DNA of 64,000 nt from Palsa-504 sp963808315 (GTDB lineage Bacteria; Actinomycetota; Actinomycetes; Streptosporangiales; Streptosporangiaceae). The notes under the pieces were generated by a model that worked only from the letters and a program-made list of their open reading frames with translations, did no database searches and was not told the DNA's origin. Positions 8,915 through 18,199 of the stretch are shown here, in pieces (position 1 is the first letter of the stretch; each line of letters starts with the position of its first letter). The stretch spans positions 70,368-134,367 of the forward strand of contig CAWEFK010000003.1 in NCBI GenBank assembly GCA_963808315.1, written 5' to 3'. Both the position numbers and the translations under genes were made by a program.

Positions 8915-10183
8915 CTACGAGCCGCGGGCCGCTGCCGTCGGTGATACCCGAAGCCAATCCCGACCACGACCAGCGCGACGCCGGTGAATCCAGCCGCCAC
9001 AACAGACGGATTGCCTGCCACCGAACCCGACCCGCTCGCCATCACCCCCGCGCCGCGCCCCCCTGACCCGCCCACCCCACTCACCCCACTCACCCCGCCC
9101 GACCGTCCCGCCCCAGCCGCCCCCGAAGCCAACCGCCCCCGAACCATCCGCCCCCGTCCCCGAACCGGACGGTCCCGCCCCATCCGCCCCCAGCGCGCTG
9201 ACCAGCGTCCCGACTCCAGGAACCTTCCCGTCAACCGCGAAACCCCAGTTCAGCAACGCCTTCGCCGAGTCGATCTCGGTCAGCGCGGGGCAGTGCAGCA
9301 GGGTCACGATCAGCGTGACGCCGTTCCGTCGGGCGATGCCCACGTAGGTAGCGCCCGCAGCGCTGGTCCAGCCGATCTTGCCGCCGATAGCGCCCGGATA
9401 GCTGGTGAGCAGCGTGTTCTGGTTGACCAGGGTGACGCTCTTCTTCGCGCTCACGCCGAACTTCGCGGTGCGCGTCTGGTCGTACTTCATCAACGCGGGC
9501 AGCCGCAGCGCCTGCCGGGCGATCAGGGCCAGATCGTAGGCGGAGGTGCGCTGGCCGGGGGCGTCCAGCCCGTTGGGCTGGATGGCGACGGTGTCGTCGG
9601 CTTGCAGGTGCCGCGCCTCGGCGTTGATCGCCGCCATGCCCTTGCTGAAGCTCCCGTCCGCCTGGGTCAGCGCGACCGCGGCGTCGTTGGCGGAGATCGT
9701 CAGCAACGCGGTGAACAGGCCGGAGATCCGGTAGGCGTGCCCGGTGAGCAGGCCGACGGCGTTCGCGGGGACCGAGGTGGCCTGCTTGCTCGCGACCACG
9801 GTGGCGTTCGGGTTGAGCAACGGGATCAGCGCGACCGCGGTGAGCATCTTGAGCGTGCTGGCCGGGCGGTACCACCCGTGTGGGTCCTTGGCCGCGAGCA
9901 CCCGACCGGTACCTGCGTCGGCAATGACAAACGCCGACGCCTTCACCCCCGGCACCCCCCGTAGCCTCGGCGCCCCCGGCGCCCCCCGCATCCCCGAGTC
10001 CGAGCCGTAGTCGACCACGACCCCGTGCCCGGAAAGCCTGCTCCCCCCGATGGCCTGCGGCAGCACCCCGGCCGCCGCGCCCGGGACCGCCACCAAAGCG
10101 CCGCCCGCCACCAAAGCACCCGCCGCCACCAAAGCACCGGCCGCCACCAAAGCCGCGGCCCGCGGACCAGGCCGATCCCGCAT
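8915..10183 (-). CDS. D-alanyl-D-alanine carboxypeptidase (peptidase S11), frameshift near C-terminus
   Basis: Secreted or membrane-anchored penicillin-binding protein that trims the terminal D-Ala of peptidoglycan stem peptides. The start at 10183 (MRDRPGPRAAAL) is chosen because AAGGAGG lies 6 bases upstream. An Ala-Gly-Val signal region made of a near-exact repeat (AAGALVAAGALVAGGALVA) is followed by the catalytic motifs: SxxK in RPASTLKML (Ser about residue 109), SAN in TISANDAAVAL, and KIG in place of KTG (GGKIGWTSAAG). After about 9150 the main frame turns into low-complexity Gly/Arg. The overlapping frame gives a Ser/Gly linker and a hydrophobic helix, VVAAGFTGVALVVVGIGFGY, then basic residues, the usual C-terminal anchor. 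A frameshift in the linker is therefore likely and the true end may lie between 8915 and 8695. Confidence 0.85.
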   Translation of the reverse strand: MRDRPGPRAAALVAAGALVAAGALVAGGALVAVPGAAAGVLPQAIGGSRLSGHGVVVDYGSDSGMRGAPGAPRLRGVPGVKASAFVIADAGTGRVLAAKDPHGWYRPASTLKMLTAVALIPLLNPNATVVASKQATSVPANAVGLLTGHAYRISGLFTALLTISANDAAVALTQADGSFSKGMAAINAEARHLQADDTVAIQPNGLDAPGQRTSAYDLALIARQALRLPALMKYDQTRTAKFGVSAKKSVTLVNQNTLLTSYPGAIGGKIGWTSAAGATYVGIARRNGVTLIVTLLHCPALTEIDSAKALLNWGFAVDGKVPGVGTLVSALGADGAGPSGSGTGADGSGAVGFGGGWGGTVGRGEWGEWGGRVRGARRGGDGERVGFGGRQSVCCGGWIHRRRAGRGRDWLRVSPTAAARGS

Positions 10184-10238
10184 GAGCCTCCTTGCGTTCA
10201 CCATGGGCCGGGCTCCCACCGCGAAGTAACCTGGGCAT

Positions 10239-11819
10239 ATGGAGCGTACGTCCGAATCAGGTCTTCCCATCGATCCCGTCTACGACGACAGCAAGCTTAC
10301 GGATTTCCGGCCGGAAACAGCCCTAGGCAGGCCCGGAAAGTACCCATTTACTCGCGGCGTGTATACGAGGATGTACGTGGACCGCCCGTGGACGATGCGG
10401 CAATATGCCGGCTTCGCCACCGCCGCGGAGTCCAATCGCCGGTATCACGAGCTTATCGAGGCCGGTACCACGGGGCTTTCCGTCGCCTTCGACCTGCCCA
10501 CGCAGATGGGTTACGACTCCGACGCCACGATCGCGCACGGCGAGGTAGGCAAGGTCGGGGTGGCGATCGACTCCGTCGACGACATGCGCACGCTGTTCAG
10601 CGGGATCCCGCTGGAGAGCGTGTCCACCTCGATGACGATCAACGCGCCGGCCGCGGTCCTGCTGCTGATGTACCAGACCGTCGGCGGAGGAGCAGGGCGC
10701 ACAGCCGGACAAGCTCACCGGGACGATCCAGAACGACGTGCTCAAGGAGTACATCGCCCGGGGCACCTACATCTACCCACCGCGCCCGTCGCTGCGCCTG
10801 GTCGCCGACACCTTCGCCTACTGCCACCGCGAACTGCCGAAGTGGAACACGATCTCCATCTCCGGCTACCACATGGCCGAGGCCGGCGCGACGCCGGTGC
10901 AGGAGATCGCGTTCACGCTGGCCAACGCCAAGGAGTACGTCCGGGCCGCGCTGGCGGCCGGGCTGGGTATCGATGACTTCGGCCCCCGGCTGTCGTTCTT
11001 CTTCGTCGCCCGGACCACGCTGCTTGAGGAGGTGGCCAAGTTCCGCGCGGCCAGGCGGCTGTGGGCGCACATCATGAAGGACGAGTTCAGAGCCCAGGAC
11101 CCCAGGTCGCAGATGCTGCGGTTCCACACCCAGACGGCCGGCGTGCAGCTCACCGCGCAGCAGCCCGAGGTGAACATGGTCCGGGTGAGCCTGCAGGCCC
11201 TGGCGGCCGTGCTAGGCGGCACGCAGTCGCTGCACACCAACTCCTTCGACGAGGCGCTCGCGCTGCCCAGCACCAAGGCGGCCCGGCTGGCGCTGCGCAC
11301 CCAGCAGGTGATCGCGTACGAGAGCGACCTGACCGCGACGGCGGACCCGTTCGCGGGCTCCTACGTGATCGAGTCGATGACCGACGAGGTGGCAGCGGCC
11401 GCCGCCGAAGCTAATGGACCGGATCGAGGACATGGGCGGGGCGGCGGCGGCGATCGAGCGAGGTTTCCAGAAGCAGGAGATCGAGGTCGCGGCCTACCGC
11501 GTCGCCCGCGAGATCGACGAGGGTGAGCGGGTCATCGTCGGCGTGAACAAGTTCGTCTCCGACGAGCGAGGAGCCTTACCGGCCGCTCCGCTTCGATCCC
11601 GCCCTGGAAGCCGAGCAGGTCGCCCGGCTGGCCGCCGTCCGGGACCAGCGGGACCAGGCCGGCGCCGACCGGGCGCTTGCGGCCCTGAAGAAGGCGGCCG
11701 AAGGCACCGATAACGTGCTTTACCCGCTGCGGGACGCACTGCGGGCCGACGCCACTCTCGGTGAGGTCTGCGACGCCTTGCGGGATGTTTGGGGCGAGTA
11801 TCAGCCCGAAACAATGTGA
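10239..11819 (+). CDS. methylmalonyl-CoA mutase-family large subunit, three frameshifts
   Basis: Catalytic barrel of a coenzyme B12-dependent acyl-CoA mutase. The pieces join into about 525 residues. Motifs include PWTMRQYAGF (Tyr stacking on the CoA thioester), GLSVAFDLPTQMGYDSD, GTIQNDVLKEYIARGTYIYP, WNTISISGYHMAEAGATP and GGTQSLHTNSFDEALALP. The C-terminal B12-binding domain is absent, so a separate small subunit must exist elsewhere, as in isobutyryl-CoA-type and related split mutases. Tyr in RQYAG and Arg in ARGTYIYP favour a methylmalonyl-CoA-like acid substrate, but this is inference. Frame changes near 10681, 11409 and 11560 each look like one extra base. Flanking protein is fully conserved, so sequence error is likely. 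Confidence 0.88.
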
Positions 11820-11850
11820 CAACTTAACAATGCCGGCCTGGAGGTCAGCC

Positions 11851-13018
11851 ATGCCTATCGAGTGGAATCCTTCCCGCGGTGCCACGCTCGGTGTCGAATG
11901 GGAGGTGCAGCTCATCGACGCCGAGACGAAGCTGCTCCGCCAGGAGGCCGGGGAAACTGCTCGACGAGCTGCCCGTGGCGGGCGCCGCCGGCGAGCACCC
12001 GCGGATCCGCCACGAGCTGATGCAGTCCACGCTTGAGCTGGTCACGGGCATTTGCAGCACGGTGGCCGAGGTGAAGGACGACCTCACAGAGACGATCGCT
12101 GAACTGCAGCGGGCGACCGCCGAGCACGGTATCCTATTGGCGTGTGCCGGCACTCATCCGGTGAGTAACTGGCAGGATGCGACGATGGCGCCTATCCAGC
12201 GTTACGCCGAGCTTGTCGAGCAAATGCAGTGGCTAGCTCGCCGGATTCAGACTTTCGGCGTGCACGTTCACGTGGGGATTCGTGACGAGAGCAAGGCGAT
12301 TCCGATCGTCAATGCGCTCGCCGCTTATCTTCCGCACTTTCTCGCCATTACTGCGTCGAGCCCGTTCTGGTGCGGGTACGACACCGGGCTTGCCTCCAGC
12401 AGGTCGGTGACGTTCGGCGCGCTGCCAACGGCGGGAACACCGCAACGGCTGACGGACTGGAAACAGTTCGAGGATTACATGGACACCCTGCTGCGTGCTG
12501 GGACGATTCGCAGCATCAAGGAGGTCTGGTGGGATATCCGGCCACATCCGGACTTCGGCACCGTCGAGATCCGCATGTTCGACGGGGTGCCGACGCTGCG
12601 CGAGGTGGGCATGGTCGCCGCGCTCTCGCAGTGCCTGGTCCAGCTGTTCGACTTCCAGCTGGATCGCGGGTACACGCTGCCTTCCCCCTCGTCCTGGGTG
12701 GTCAGGGACAACAAGTGGCGCGCGACGCGGTATGGGCTGGACGCGATCGTGATCACTGACGAGGCCGGCGCCACCGCGCCGCTGCGCGACGAGCTGTACG
12801 AGCTGCTGGCCGAGCTTGAGCCGGTCGCGGCCAGGCTCGGCTGCGGCGATGAGCTCGCCGTGGTCGCGGACGTGCTCGAGCACGGCGCCTCTTACGAGCG
12901 GCAGCGGCGCGTTTACGCTCGCACCGGTGACCTGACCAGCGTGGTGGACGCGCTGGTCACCGAGTTCGCCGAAGACAGGTTCTGCACGAGCAGGGATGGT
13001 GAGCATGGCCGGCGGTGA
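11851..13018 (+). CDS. YbdK-type carboxylate-amine ligase (glutamate-cysteine ligase family 2), frameshift
   Basis: ATP-dependent ligase of the GCS2 family that shows glutamate-cysteine ligase-like activity in known members; the physiological substrate is usually uncertain. ATG at 11851 follows GGAGGT. The N-terminus MPIEWNPSRGATLGVEWEVQ holds the GxEWE metal/ATP motif. A frame change at about 11945-11955 leads into KLLDELPVAGAAGEHPRIRHE, then ELMQSTLELVTG, GVHVHVGI, FWCGYDTGLASSRS and WWDIRPHPDFGTVEIRMFDG, all typical of the family. Total is about 385 residues, close to the usual 370-380. It overlaps the start of the amidohydrolase gene by 14 bases, suggesting co-transcription. Confidence 0.87.
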
Positions 13019-14315
13019 CCTGGTCGCGGATCTTGGCGTGTTCCTGGCCGAGCACGAGGCCGAGCTGATCGAGTTCCGCCGCGATCTGCACGCGCACCCC
13101 GAGCTGGCCCACGCCGAGCACCGCACCACCCGGCGGGTCGCGTCGCGGCTGGCCGCGGAGGGACTGCAACCGGTGATCTTGCCCAAGGGCACGGGCTTGA
13201 TCGTTGACATCGGCTCGCGAGCCGGATTCTTCCGCCGAACGGCCGGTGGTGGCACTGCGGGCGGACCTCGATGCGCTGCCGATGCGCGGACGACAAGGAC
13301 GTGCCTTACCGTTCCACGGTGCCGGGTGTATGCCATGCCTGCGGGCACGACGTGCACACCACCGTCCTGCTCGGGGCGGGCATGTTCCTGGCCCGCCAGG
13401 CCGCCGCGGGCCTGCTGCCCGGGCGGGTCCGGCTGGTCTTCCAGCCCGCCGAGGAGGCGGCCGGCGGTTCGCTCGACGTGATCGCGGCGGGCGGCATCGC
13501 CTCGGTCGGCCGGATCTTCGCGCTGCACTGCGACCCCCGGCTGGACGCCGGTTTTCTCGGCGTGCGGTCGGGTGCGATCACCGCGGCCTGCGACAAGATC
13601 GAGGTGCGGGTCTCCGGGCCAGGCGGCCACACCGCCCGGCCGCACCTGACCGCCGACCTGGTCTACGCGCTCGGCAAGATCATCACCGAGGTGCCGGCCG
13701 CGCTGTCCCGGCGGGTCGACCCGCGGTCCAGCCTCAGCCTGGTCTGGGGCCGGGTCAGCGCGGGGACCGTGGCCAACGCCATCCCCGACGCCGGGGTGGT
13801 CGAAGGGACCGTGCGCTGCCTGGACGACGAGGCCTGGCACTGCGGCGCCCGACCTGCTCAAGGAGCTGATCGACTCGGTGGCCTCCGCGTACGGGGTGCA
13901 GGCGGAATTCAGCTACGAGCGCTACGTGCCGCCCACGGTCAACGACCAGGCCAGCACGGCCATGATTTCCGCCGCGGCGCTTGGCGTGCTCGGCGCGGGC
14001 TCGGTCGTGCAGTCGCCGCAGAGCCTCGGCGGCGAGGACTTCGCGTGGTATCTGGAGTCCATCCCCGGGGCGCTGGCCCGGCTGGGCACCCGGGTGCCCG
14101 GTTCGACGGCCTCGCTCGACCTGCACCAGCCGACGTTCGACATCGACGAGCGCGCCATCGGCGTGGGGGTCAGGTCGATGGCGGCCACCGCGGTCACCGC
14201 CCTGTGGGACGACGGGGCCATGGTGGCCCAGCCCCTGCCCGGTGTCACCGGCGCCTTACCCGCTCACCCGCCGCCCGGCTCGGTTAGCCCGCACCCCCAG
14301 GGCCGTTACGCTTGA
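13005..14315 (+). CDS. M20 metal-dependent amidohydrolase, about three frameshifts
   Basis: Peptidase M20D-type amidohydrolase (amino-acid N-acyl or amide hydrolase; AmiA/AmiB-like), cytoplasmic with two metal ions. Fragments in different frames give EFRRDLHAHPELAHAEHRTT, VVALRADLDALPM, CHACGHDVHTTVLLGA, LVFQPAEEAAGGS, the dimerisation-domain motif VSGPGGHTARPHL, and the C-terminal SLGGEDFAWYLESIPGA. Metal ligands His and Asp of HACGHDVHT and the Glu pair are intact. Frame changes fall near 13215, 13290 and 13850. The start is either 12996 or 13005, both in the same frame. In mycobacteria similar amidohydrolases lie near lpdA, and lpdA is present here at 15975, which supports conserved neighbourhood. 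Confidence 0.85.
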
Positions 14316-14362
14316 TGAGGTTCGTGGCTTACCGCCCGATCGTCATCGTGGAGGGTGGCAGC

Positions 14363-15309
14363 ATGACAGCTAACCAGTCGTCAGGCGGCTCACCGTCGAG
14401 CGGCCCGCCGGACGGGGCGCCGCCAGCGGCTTCCCCGGGTGGGCCCGCCCCGGGCGGCAAGCCGCGGAGCTGGCGGCGCGGCGGCACCGCCGGGCCGGGC
14501 AACGTCCAGACCTTCCGCTCGCCGACCGCCCTGGTCGTCTGGGTCGGTGTGGCTGCTGTTCGCGGTGGCCAACTGGGTCGACCTGGCCGTGCAGGGGCGG
14601 GACCACACCTCGCGTGGTCGCGGCGGCGCTGCTGCTGGTGGCGACCGGGATCGCCTACGTGACCGCGCAGCGGCCCCAGGATCATCGCGGACGACACCGG
14701 GGTCACGATCAGGAACCCGCTGCGTGATCACCGGATCGGCTGGGCCGGCGTGACCAAGGTGGACCTGGTGGACCTGCTCCGGGTGCACTGCGACCGTGCG
14801 CCGGGCGCCGTGGACCCGGCGCCGGGTGGCAAGAAGGACCGCAAGGTCATCAGCTCCTGGGCCGTGCACTACTCGCGCCGCCGCCAGCTCACCGCCGAGG
14901 TGCGCTCCCGCCGGGGCCGGGCTCCCGGCGCTCGTCGTTCGGCCTGCCGTCGGGAGGCGGCCGGGGCCTGGGCCTGGGTTACGGCGACATGGTGAGCGGT
15001 CCCGCCCCGGCCAGTTCCGCCTCCACCGCCGAGGCGGACGCGGAACTGGTCGTCCGCCTGCTCAGCGAGCGCGCCACCGCCGCCCACGCCGAACGGTCTG
15101 GGCCACAGGAACCGTGGCCATCGCCCACCCCGCCGACCCCGCCGACCCCGCCTCCGCAGCCCCCCCGAGCCGGGTGACCCCGCCAGCCCCGTCCCGCGCA
15201 TCCGGCCCCGCCGGCTGGCTCGAGCCCCCTGAAGAGCGCCTGGAGCACCTCAGCGCTCGCCGCCCTCCTCATTCCCGCGCTCATCCTGCTCATCGTCTGC
15301 CTCGTCTGA
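14363..15309 (+). CDS. PH-domain membrane protein, several frameshifts
   Basis: Unnamed membrane protein. The ATG at 14363 follows GGAGGGTGG. A Ser/Gly/Pro-rich cytoplasmic N-terminus precedes two hydrophobic helices (around LVVWVGVWLLFAVANWVDLA and VVAAALLLVATGIAYV). Next comes a small bacterial PH-like domain, RIIADDTGVTIRNPLRDHRI then WAGVTKVDLVDLLRVHC, of the type found in Cfp6-like actinobacterial proteins (bPH_6). A third helix, LAALLIPALILLIVCLV, ends the protein at 15309. The segments lie in different frames, with changes near 14545, 14615, 14680, 14900 and 15110. Only the assembled reading makes sense of the hydrophobic pieces. The molecular role of these domains is not established. 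Confidence 0.65.
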
Positions 15310-15395
15310 CCCAGTCCCGCCTGGGTTCAGGGGCCTGCCTGGCCTGTGTTCAGGGGTCGGTCCCGCCTGGCCTGGGTTGACAGGCCCGGTCCGGC

Positions 15396-15878
15396 CTAGG
15401 TCCAGGGCGGGTCGGGTCGGGTGCTGGCGTCGCCGAGCTTGGCGCAGGGCCGCGCACGCAGCGCCGCGACGTAGTCCGCGGGCGCGCCGGCCTGCTCGGC
15501 GGCGTCGGCCAGGATGCCGATGTTCCTGGCCGAGGGCAGCCCGCCTTCGTAGAAGTTGAGCACGTACAGCCAGGCCAGCACGTTGCCGTCGAGGGTGTCC
15601 ACCCGGACCTTGGCCTTGCGGTAGTAGCCGAGGTTGGCCCCGTCCCAGTTGTCGAGTTCCTTCTCGTCGTTCTCAGACACGTCGTAGAGCACGACGAAGA
15701 CCCGGGCCCCGGCCGCCTCGACCACGGTCGCCAGCGCCCCGTCCCAGCCGATGTCCTCACCGCCGAACGTCAGCCGCCATCCCTCCAGCCAGCCAGTGCC
15801 CCGCTGCGGTGAGTGCGGGCAACGCACCAGCATCTGTGCCGGGTCCATGTTGCTGCCGTAGGCGGCGTACAGTGCCAC
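15396..15878 (-). CDS. gamma-glutamylcyclotransferase-like (AIG2/GGCT fold) protein
   Basis: Small cytoplasmic protein of the gamma-glutamylcyclotransferase fold, which cyclises gamma-glutamyl groups to 5-oxoproline in characterised members. The signature YAAYGSNMDPAQM (YGSN loop) is at the N-terminus, followed by GWRLTFGG and YDVSENDEKELDNWDG with the acidic residues expected near the active site. GTG at 15878 is chosen because homologues begin just before the LYAAYGSN strand and because it leaves room for the divergent lpdA promoter; an in-frame ATG at 15950 is possible but would overlap that region. Length is about 160 residues, normal for the family. Substrate is not known. Confidence 0.85.
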   Translation of the reverse strand: MALYAAYGSNMDPAQMLVRCPHSPQRGTGWLEGWRLTFGGEDIGWDGALATVVEAAGARVFVVLYDVSENDEKELDNWDGANLGYYRKAKVRVDTLDGNVLAWLYVLNFYEGGLPSARNIGILADAAEQAGAPADYVAALRARPCAKLGDASTRPDPPWT

Positions 15879-15974
15879 GGGGGCAAGCGTACGGCGTCCC
15901 GCGGCCCGGTGCCGCGAATTGACCCGTGCCTGATACCCGACTGCGATCAACTCACTGCGGGAGAATCGGTAACC

Positions 15975-17358
15975 GTGACGTTGCTTCGGCGCAGAATCGT
16001 GATCCTCGGCGGCGGCCCCGGCGGCTACGAAGCCGCCCTCGTCGCGGCCCAGCTGGGCGCCGACGTTACCGTGGTGGATTCCGACGGTGTCGGCGGGGCC
16101 TGCGTGCTCACCGACTGCGTGCCTTCCAAGACTCTCATCGAGACCTCCAACGCGATGACGATGCTGAACCGGGCGCCCCGGCTCGGCATCGCCACCGGCG
16201 GCCTGGCCACCGTCAACGCCGCCCGGCTGTTACGAGCGGATCACCGACCTGGCCCGGGCCCAATCCCAGGACATCAGCGCCAGGCTCGCCGCAGAAGGCG
16301 TGCCGGTCATCGCCGCCCACGGCCGCCTGACCAGCGCGGGCACGGTCCAGGCGGGCGACAAGCAGATCGCGGCGGACGCGATCCTGCTCGCCACCGGGGC
16401 CCGGCCCCGCGTCCTGCCCGGCGCGGAGCCTGACGGCGAGCGCATCTTGACCTGGCGGCAGCTCTATGACCTCACCGAGCTGCCCCGCGATCTGATCGTG
16501 GTCGGCTCGGGCGTCACCGGGGCCGAATTCGCCAGCGCCTATCAGGCTCTCGGTTCGCGCGTCACGCTGGTGTCCTCGCGGGACCGGGTGCTGCCGCAGG
16601 AAGACGAGGACGCGGCCAGCCTGATCGAGGACGTGTTCCGCCGCCGCGGCATGACCGTGCTCGGCCGGTCGCGGGCGCAGGCGGTCAGCCGGGACCGCGA
16701 TGGCGTCACGGTGACCCTGGAAGATGGCCGGACCGTGACCGGCAGCCATTGCCTGCTCACCGTGGGCATGATCCCCAGGACCGACGGCATCGGCCTGGAC
16801 GAGGCCGGCGTGAAGCTGGACGCGCACGGTTTCGTCGAGGTCGACCGCGTGTCGCGGACGTCGGCGGCCGGCGTCTACGCGGCGGGCGACTGCACCGGCG
16901 TGCTGATGCTGGCCTCGGTCGCGGCCATGCAGGGCCGGATCGCGATGTGGCACACCCTCGGCGAGGCGGTCGGCCCGCTGCGGCTCAGCCACGTCTCGGC
17001 CACGATCTTCACCGATCCGGAGATCGCCACCGTAGGCGTCTCGCAGCGAGCGGTCACCGCGGGCCAGGTTTCTGCCCGGGTGCTGAAGCTGCCGCTGGCC
17101 ACCAACCCGCGGGCCAAGATGGCCGGGGTCAGCGACGGTTTCGTGAAGCTGTACACCAGCCCGGGCACCGGCGTGGTGCTCGGCGGCGTGGTGGTGGCCC
17201 CGCGAGCCAGCGAGCTGATCATGGCCGTCTCGGTCGCGGTCGAGCAGCGCCTGACCAGCGAGCAGCTGGCCCGCACCTTCGCCGTCTACCCCTCCATGTC
17301 CGGCAGCGTGACGGAGGCAGCCAGGAAACTCATGGAGTTCACCGGCGACGTCCCCTAA
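15975..17358 (+). CDS. lpdA: LpdA-type NAD(P)H-quinone dehydrogenase (flavoprotein disulfide reductase family), one frameshift
   Basis: FAD-dependent oxidoreductase related to lipoamide dehydrogenase. The N-terminal FAD fold is VILGGGPGGYEAALVAAQ and the C-x4-C pair is GGACVLTDCVPSKTLIETS. The second nucleotide fold is LIVVGSGVTGAEFASAYQ and the FAD ribityl motif is VYAAGDCTGV. The C-terminal His-Glu dyad of real lipoamide dehydrogenases (HAHPT-x-SE) is replaced by FAVYPSMSGSVTEA, a hallmark of the mycobacterial LpdA (Rv3303c) group, which reduces quinones. GTG at 15975 is the start. One extra T at about 16230 breaks the frame (CTGTTAC for CTGTAC). Total is about 460 residues. Neighbour M20 amidohydrolase agrees with mycobacterial gene order. 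Confidence 0.92.
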
Positions 17359-17632
17359 CCGCTCATCATCATCATCAGCAGCGCCCCCATGAGCCCGGCC
17401 TCACCGTGCCCCTGGCGTCCCGCCCGCCGCACCGCCTCGCCTAGCAACCAGGCGAACCAGCTGCAAAAAAGCCGACAATCGTCCTCGTGTGTCACTAGCG
17501 CCTCAGCACCCAGCGTTCGCCCGTTCGCCCCGTTGCTCGGTTAGGTAAAGGTCGCGCCCGGCCAAGGGTCAGCATCCCCCCACGAACCCCACCGGTCTCG
17601 CCCGCCACACCCGTGCTGGGCGCTCCCGCTCT

Positions 17633-17696
17633 TGACCCACACCGATGGTCCATCGTTGTTGCCCCCGCAACACCTATGGTCCCTCGATGTGGGTCA
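17633..17696. repeat. 64-base imperfect palindrome in a gene-free stretch
   Basis: Arms TGACCCACACCGATGG (17633 on) and its near-complement ending GTGGGTCA at 17696 pair over about 30 bases each, with a few mismatches and a short C-rich loop. It lies between the ends of lpdA (+) and the DUF5313 gene (-), so it could be a two-way terminator, but its length and lack of T-runs also fit a small mobile or extragenic palindrome. The whole gap 17359-17851 holds no gene that I can support; the CAT repeats just after lpdA are non-coding. Confidence 0.75.
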
Positions 17697-17851
17697 GGTC
17701 CGGGGTTCTATCCCGGCGAAGCTGCCGGAAGCCGGGACGAACAAACTGCCAGACGCACCACGGCCTGTAGCTCCTGATGAGGGGGTCGATCAGTGACACA
17801 CAGCACATTCGAACCCCCCGGCCCGCGCCACCCCCCGGCCCGCGCCCGGTC

Positions 17852-18199
17852 TCAGTGTGCGGGGCGGCCCAGGTCGGGATCGTCGGGTGGCTCGAGTCCG
17901 TGCCGCCTCATCCGGGAAACCCGGATGTCGTCGGCGTACATCGCGACGATTCCCACGCTGCAGATCAAGAACAGCGCGGGAACCATGACGCGGATCCAGA
18001 TCCCGCCGGGTAGCAGCGCGAGCAGCGCGCACAGCGGCAGCATGAGGACCAGGTGCCGGACGGTCAGCCGGGTGCGCCAGCCGGCGTCGGTCAGCTCGTG
18101 CCTGACCCATTCGCGGTTACGTTCGGGCAGCCTGACGCCCAGCGCGAACAGCGTCTTCCCCCCGGCGCTGGGATCTCCGGGGAGCTTGCTCACCGGCAA
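17852..18199 (-). CDS. DUF5313-like small membrane protein
   Basis: A 115-residue protein with two closely spaced hydrophobic helices (LVLMLPLCALLALLPGG and VMVPALFLICSVGIVAMYA) between charged ends. The N-terminal part contains RNREWVRHELTDAGWRTRL, and the C-terminus carries RVSRMRRHGLEPPDDPD. This layout (basic RxxWV..L, two helices, then an R..HG segment) matches actinobacterial DUF5313 proteins, whose function is not known. It starts one base after the stop of the carboxylase alpha subunit on the same strand (18199/18200), so the two are almost certainly co-transcribed and possibly translationally coupled. Confidence 0.75.
   Translation of the reverse strand: MPVSKLPGDPSAGGKTLFALGVRLPERNREWVRHELTDAGWRTRLTVRHLVLMLPLCALLALLPGGIWIRVMVPALFLICSVGIVAMYADDIRVSRMRRHGLEPPDDPDLGRPAH

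Noticed and set aside
9950..10015. Possible GC element in the carboxypeptidase gene (GAPGAP-coding run)
   Set aside because: Simple GCCCCC repeats without the shared CGACCCCCC/ACGGGGGG order.
17359..17450. CAT repeats coding a His stretch just after lpdA
   Set aside because: Not in any supported frame after the lpdA stop; most likely chance or a small repeat.
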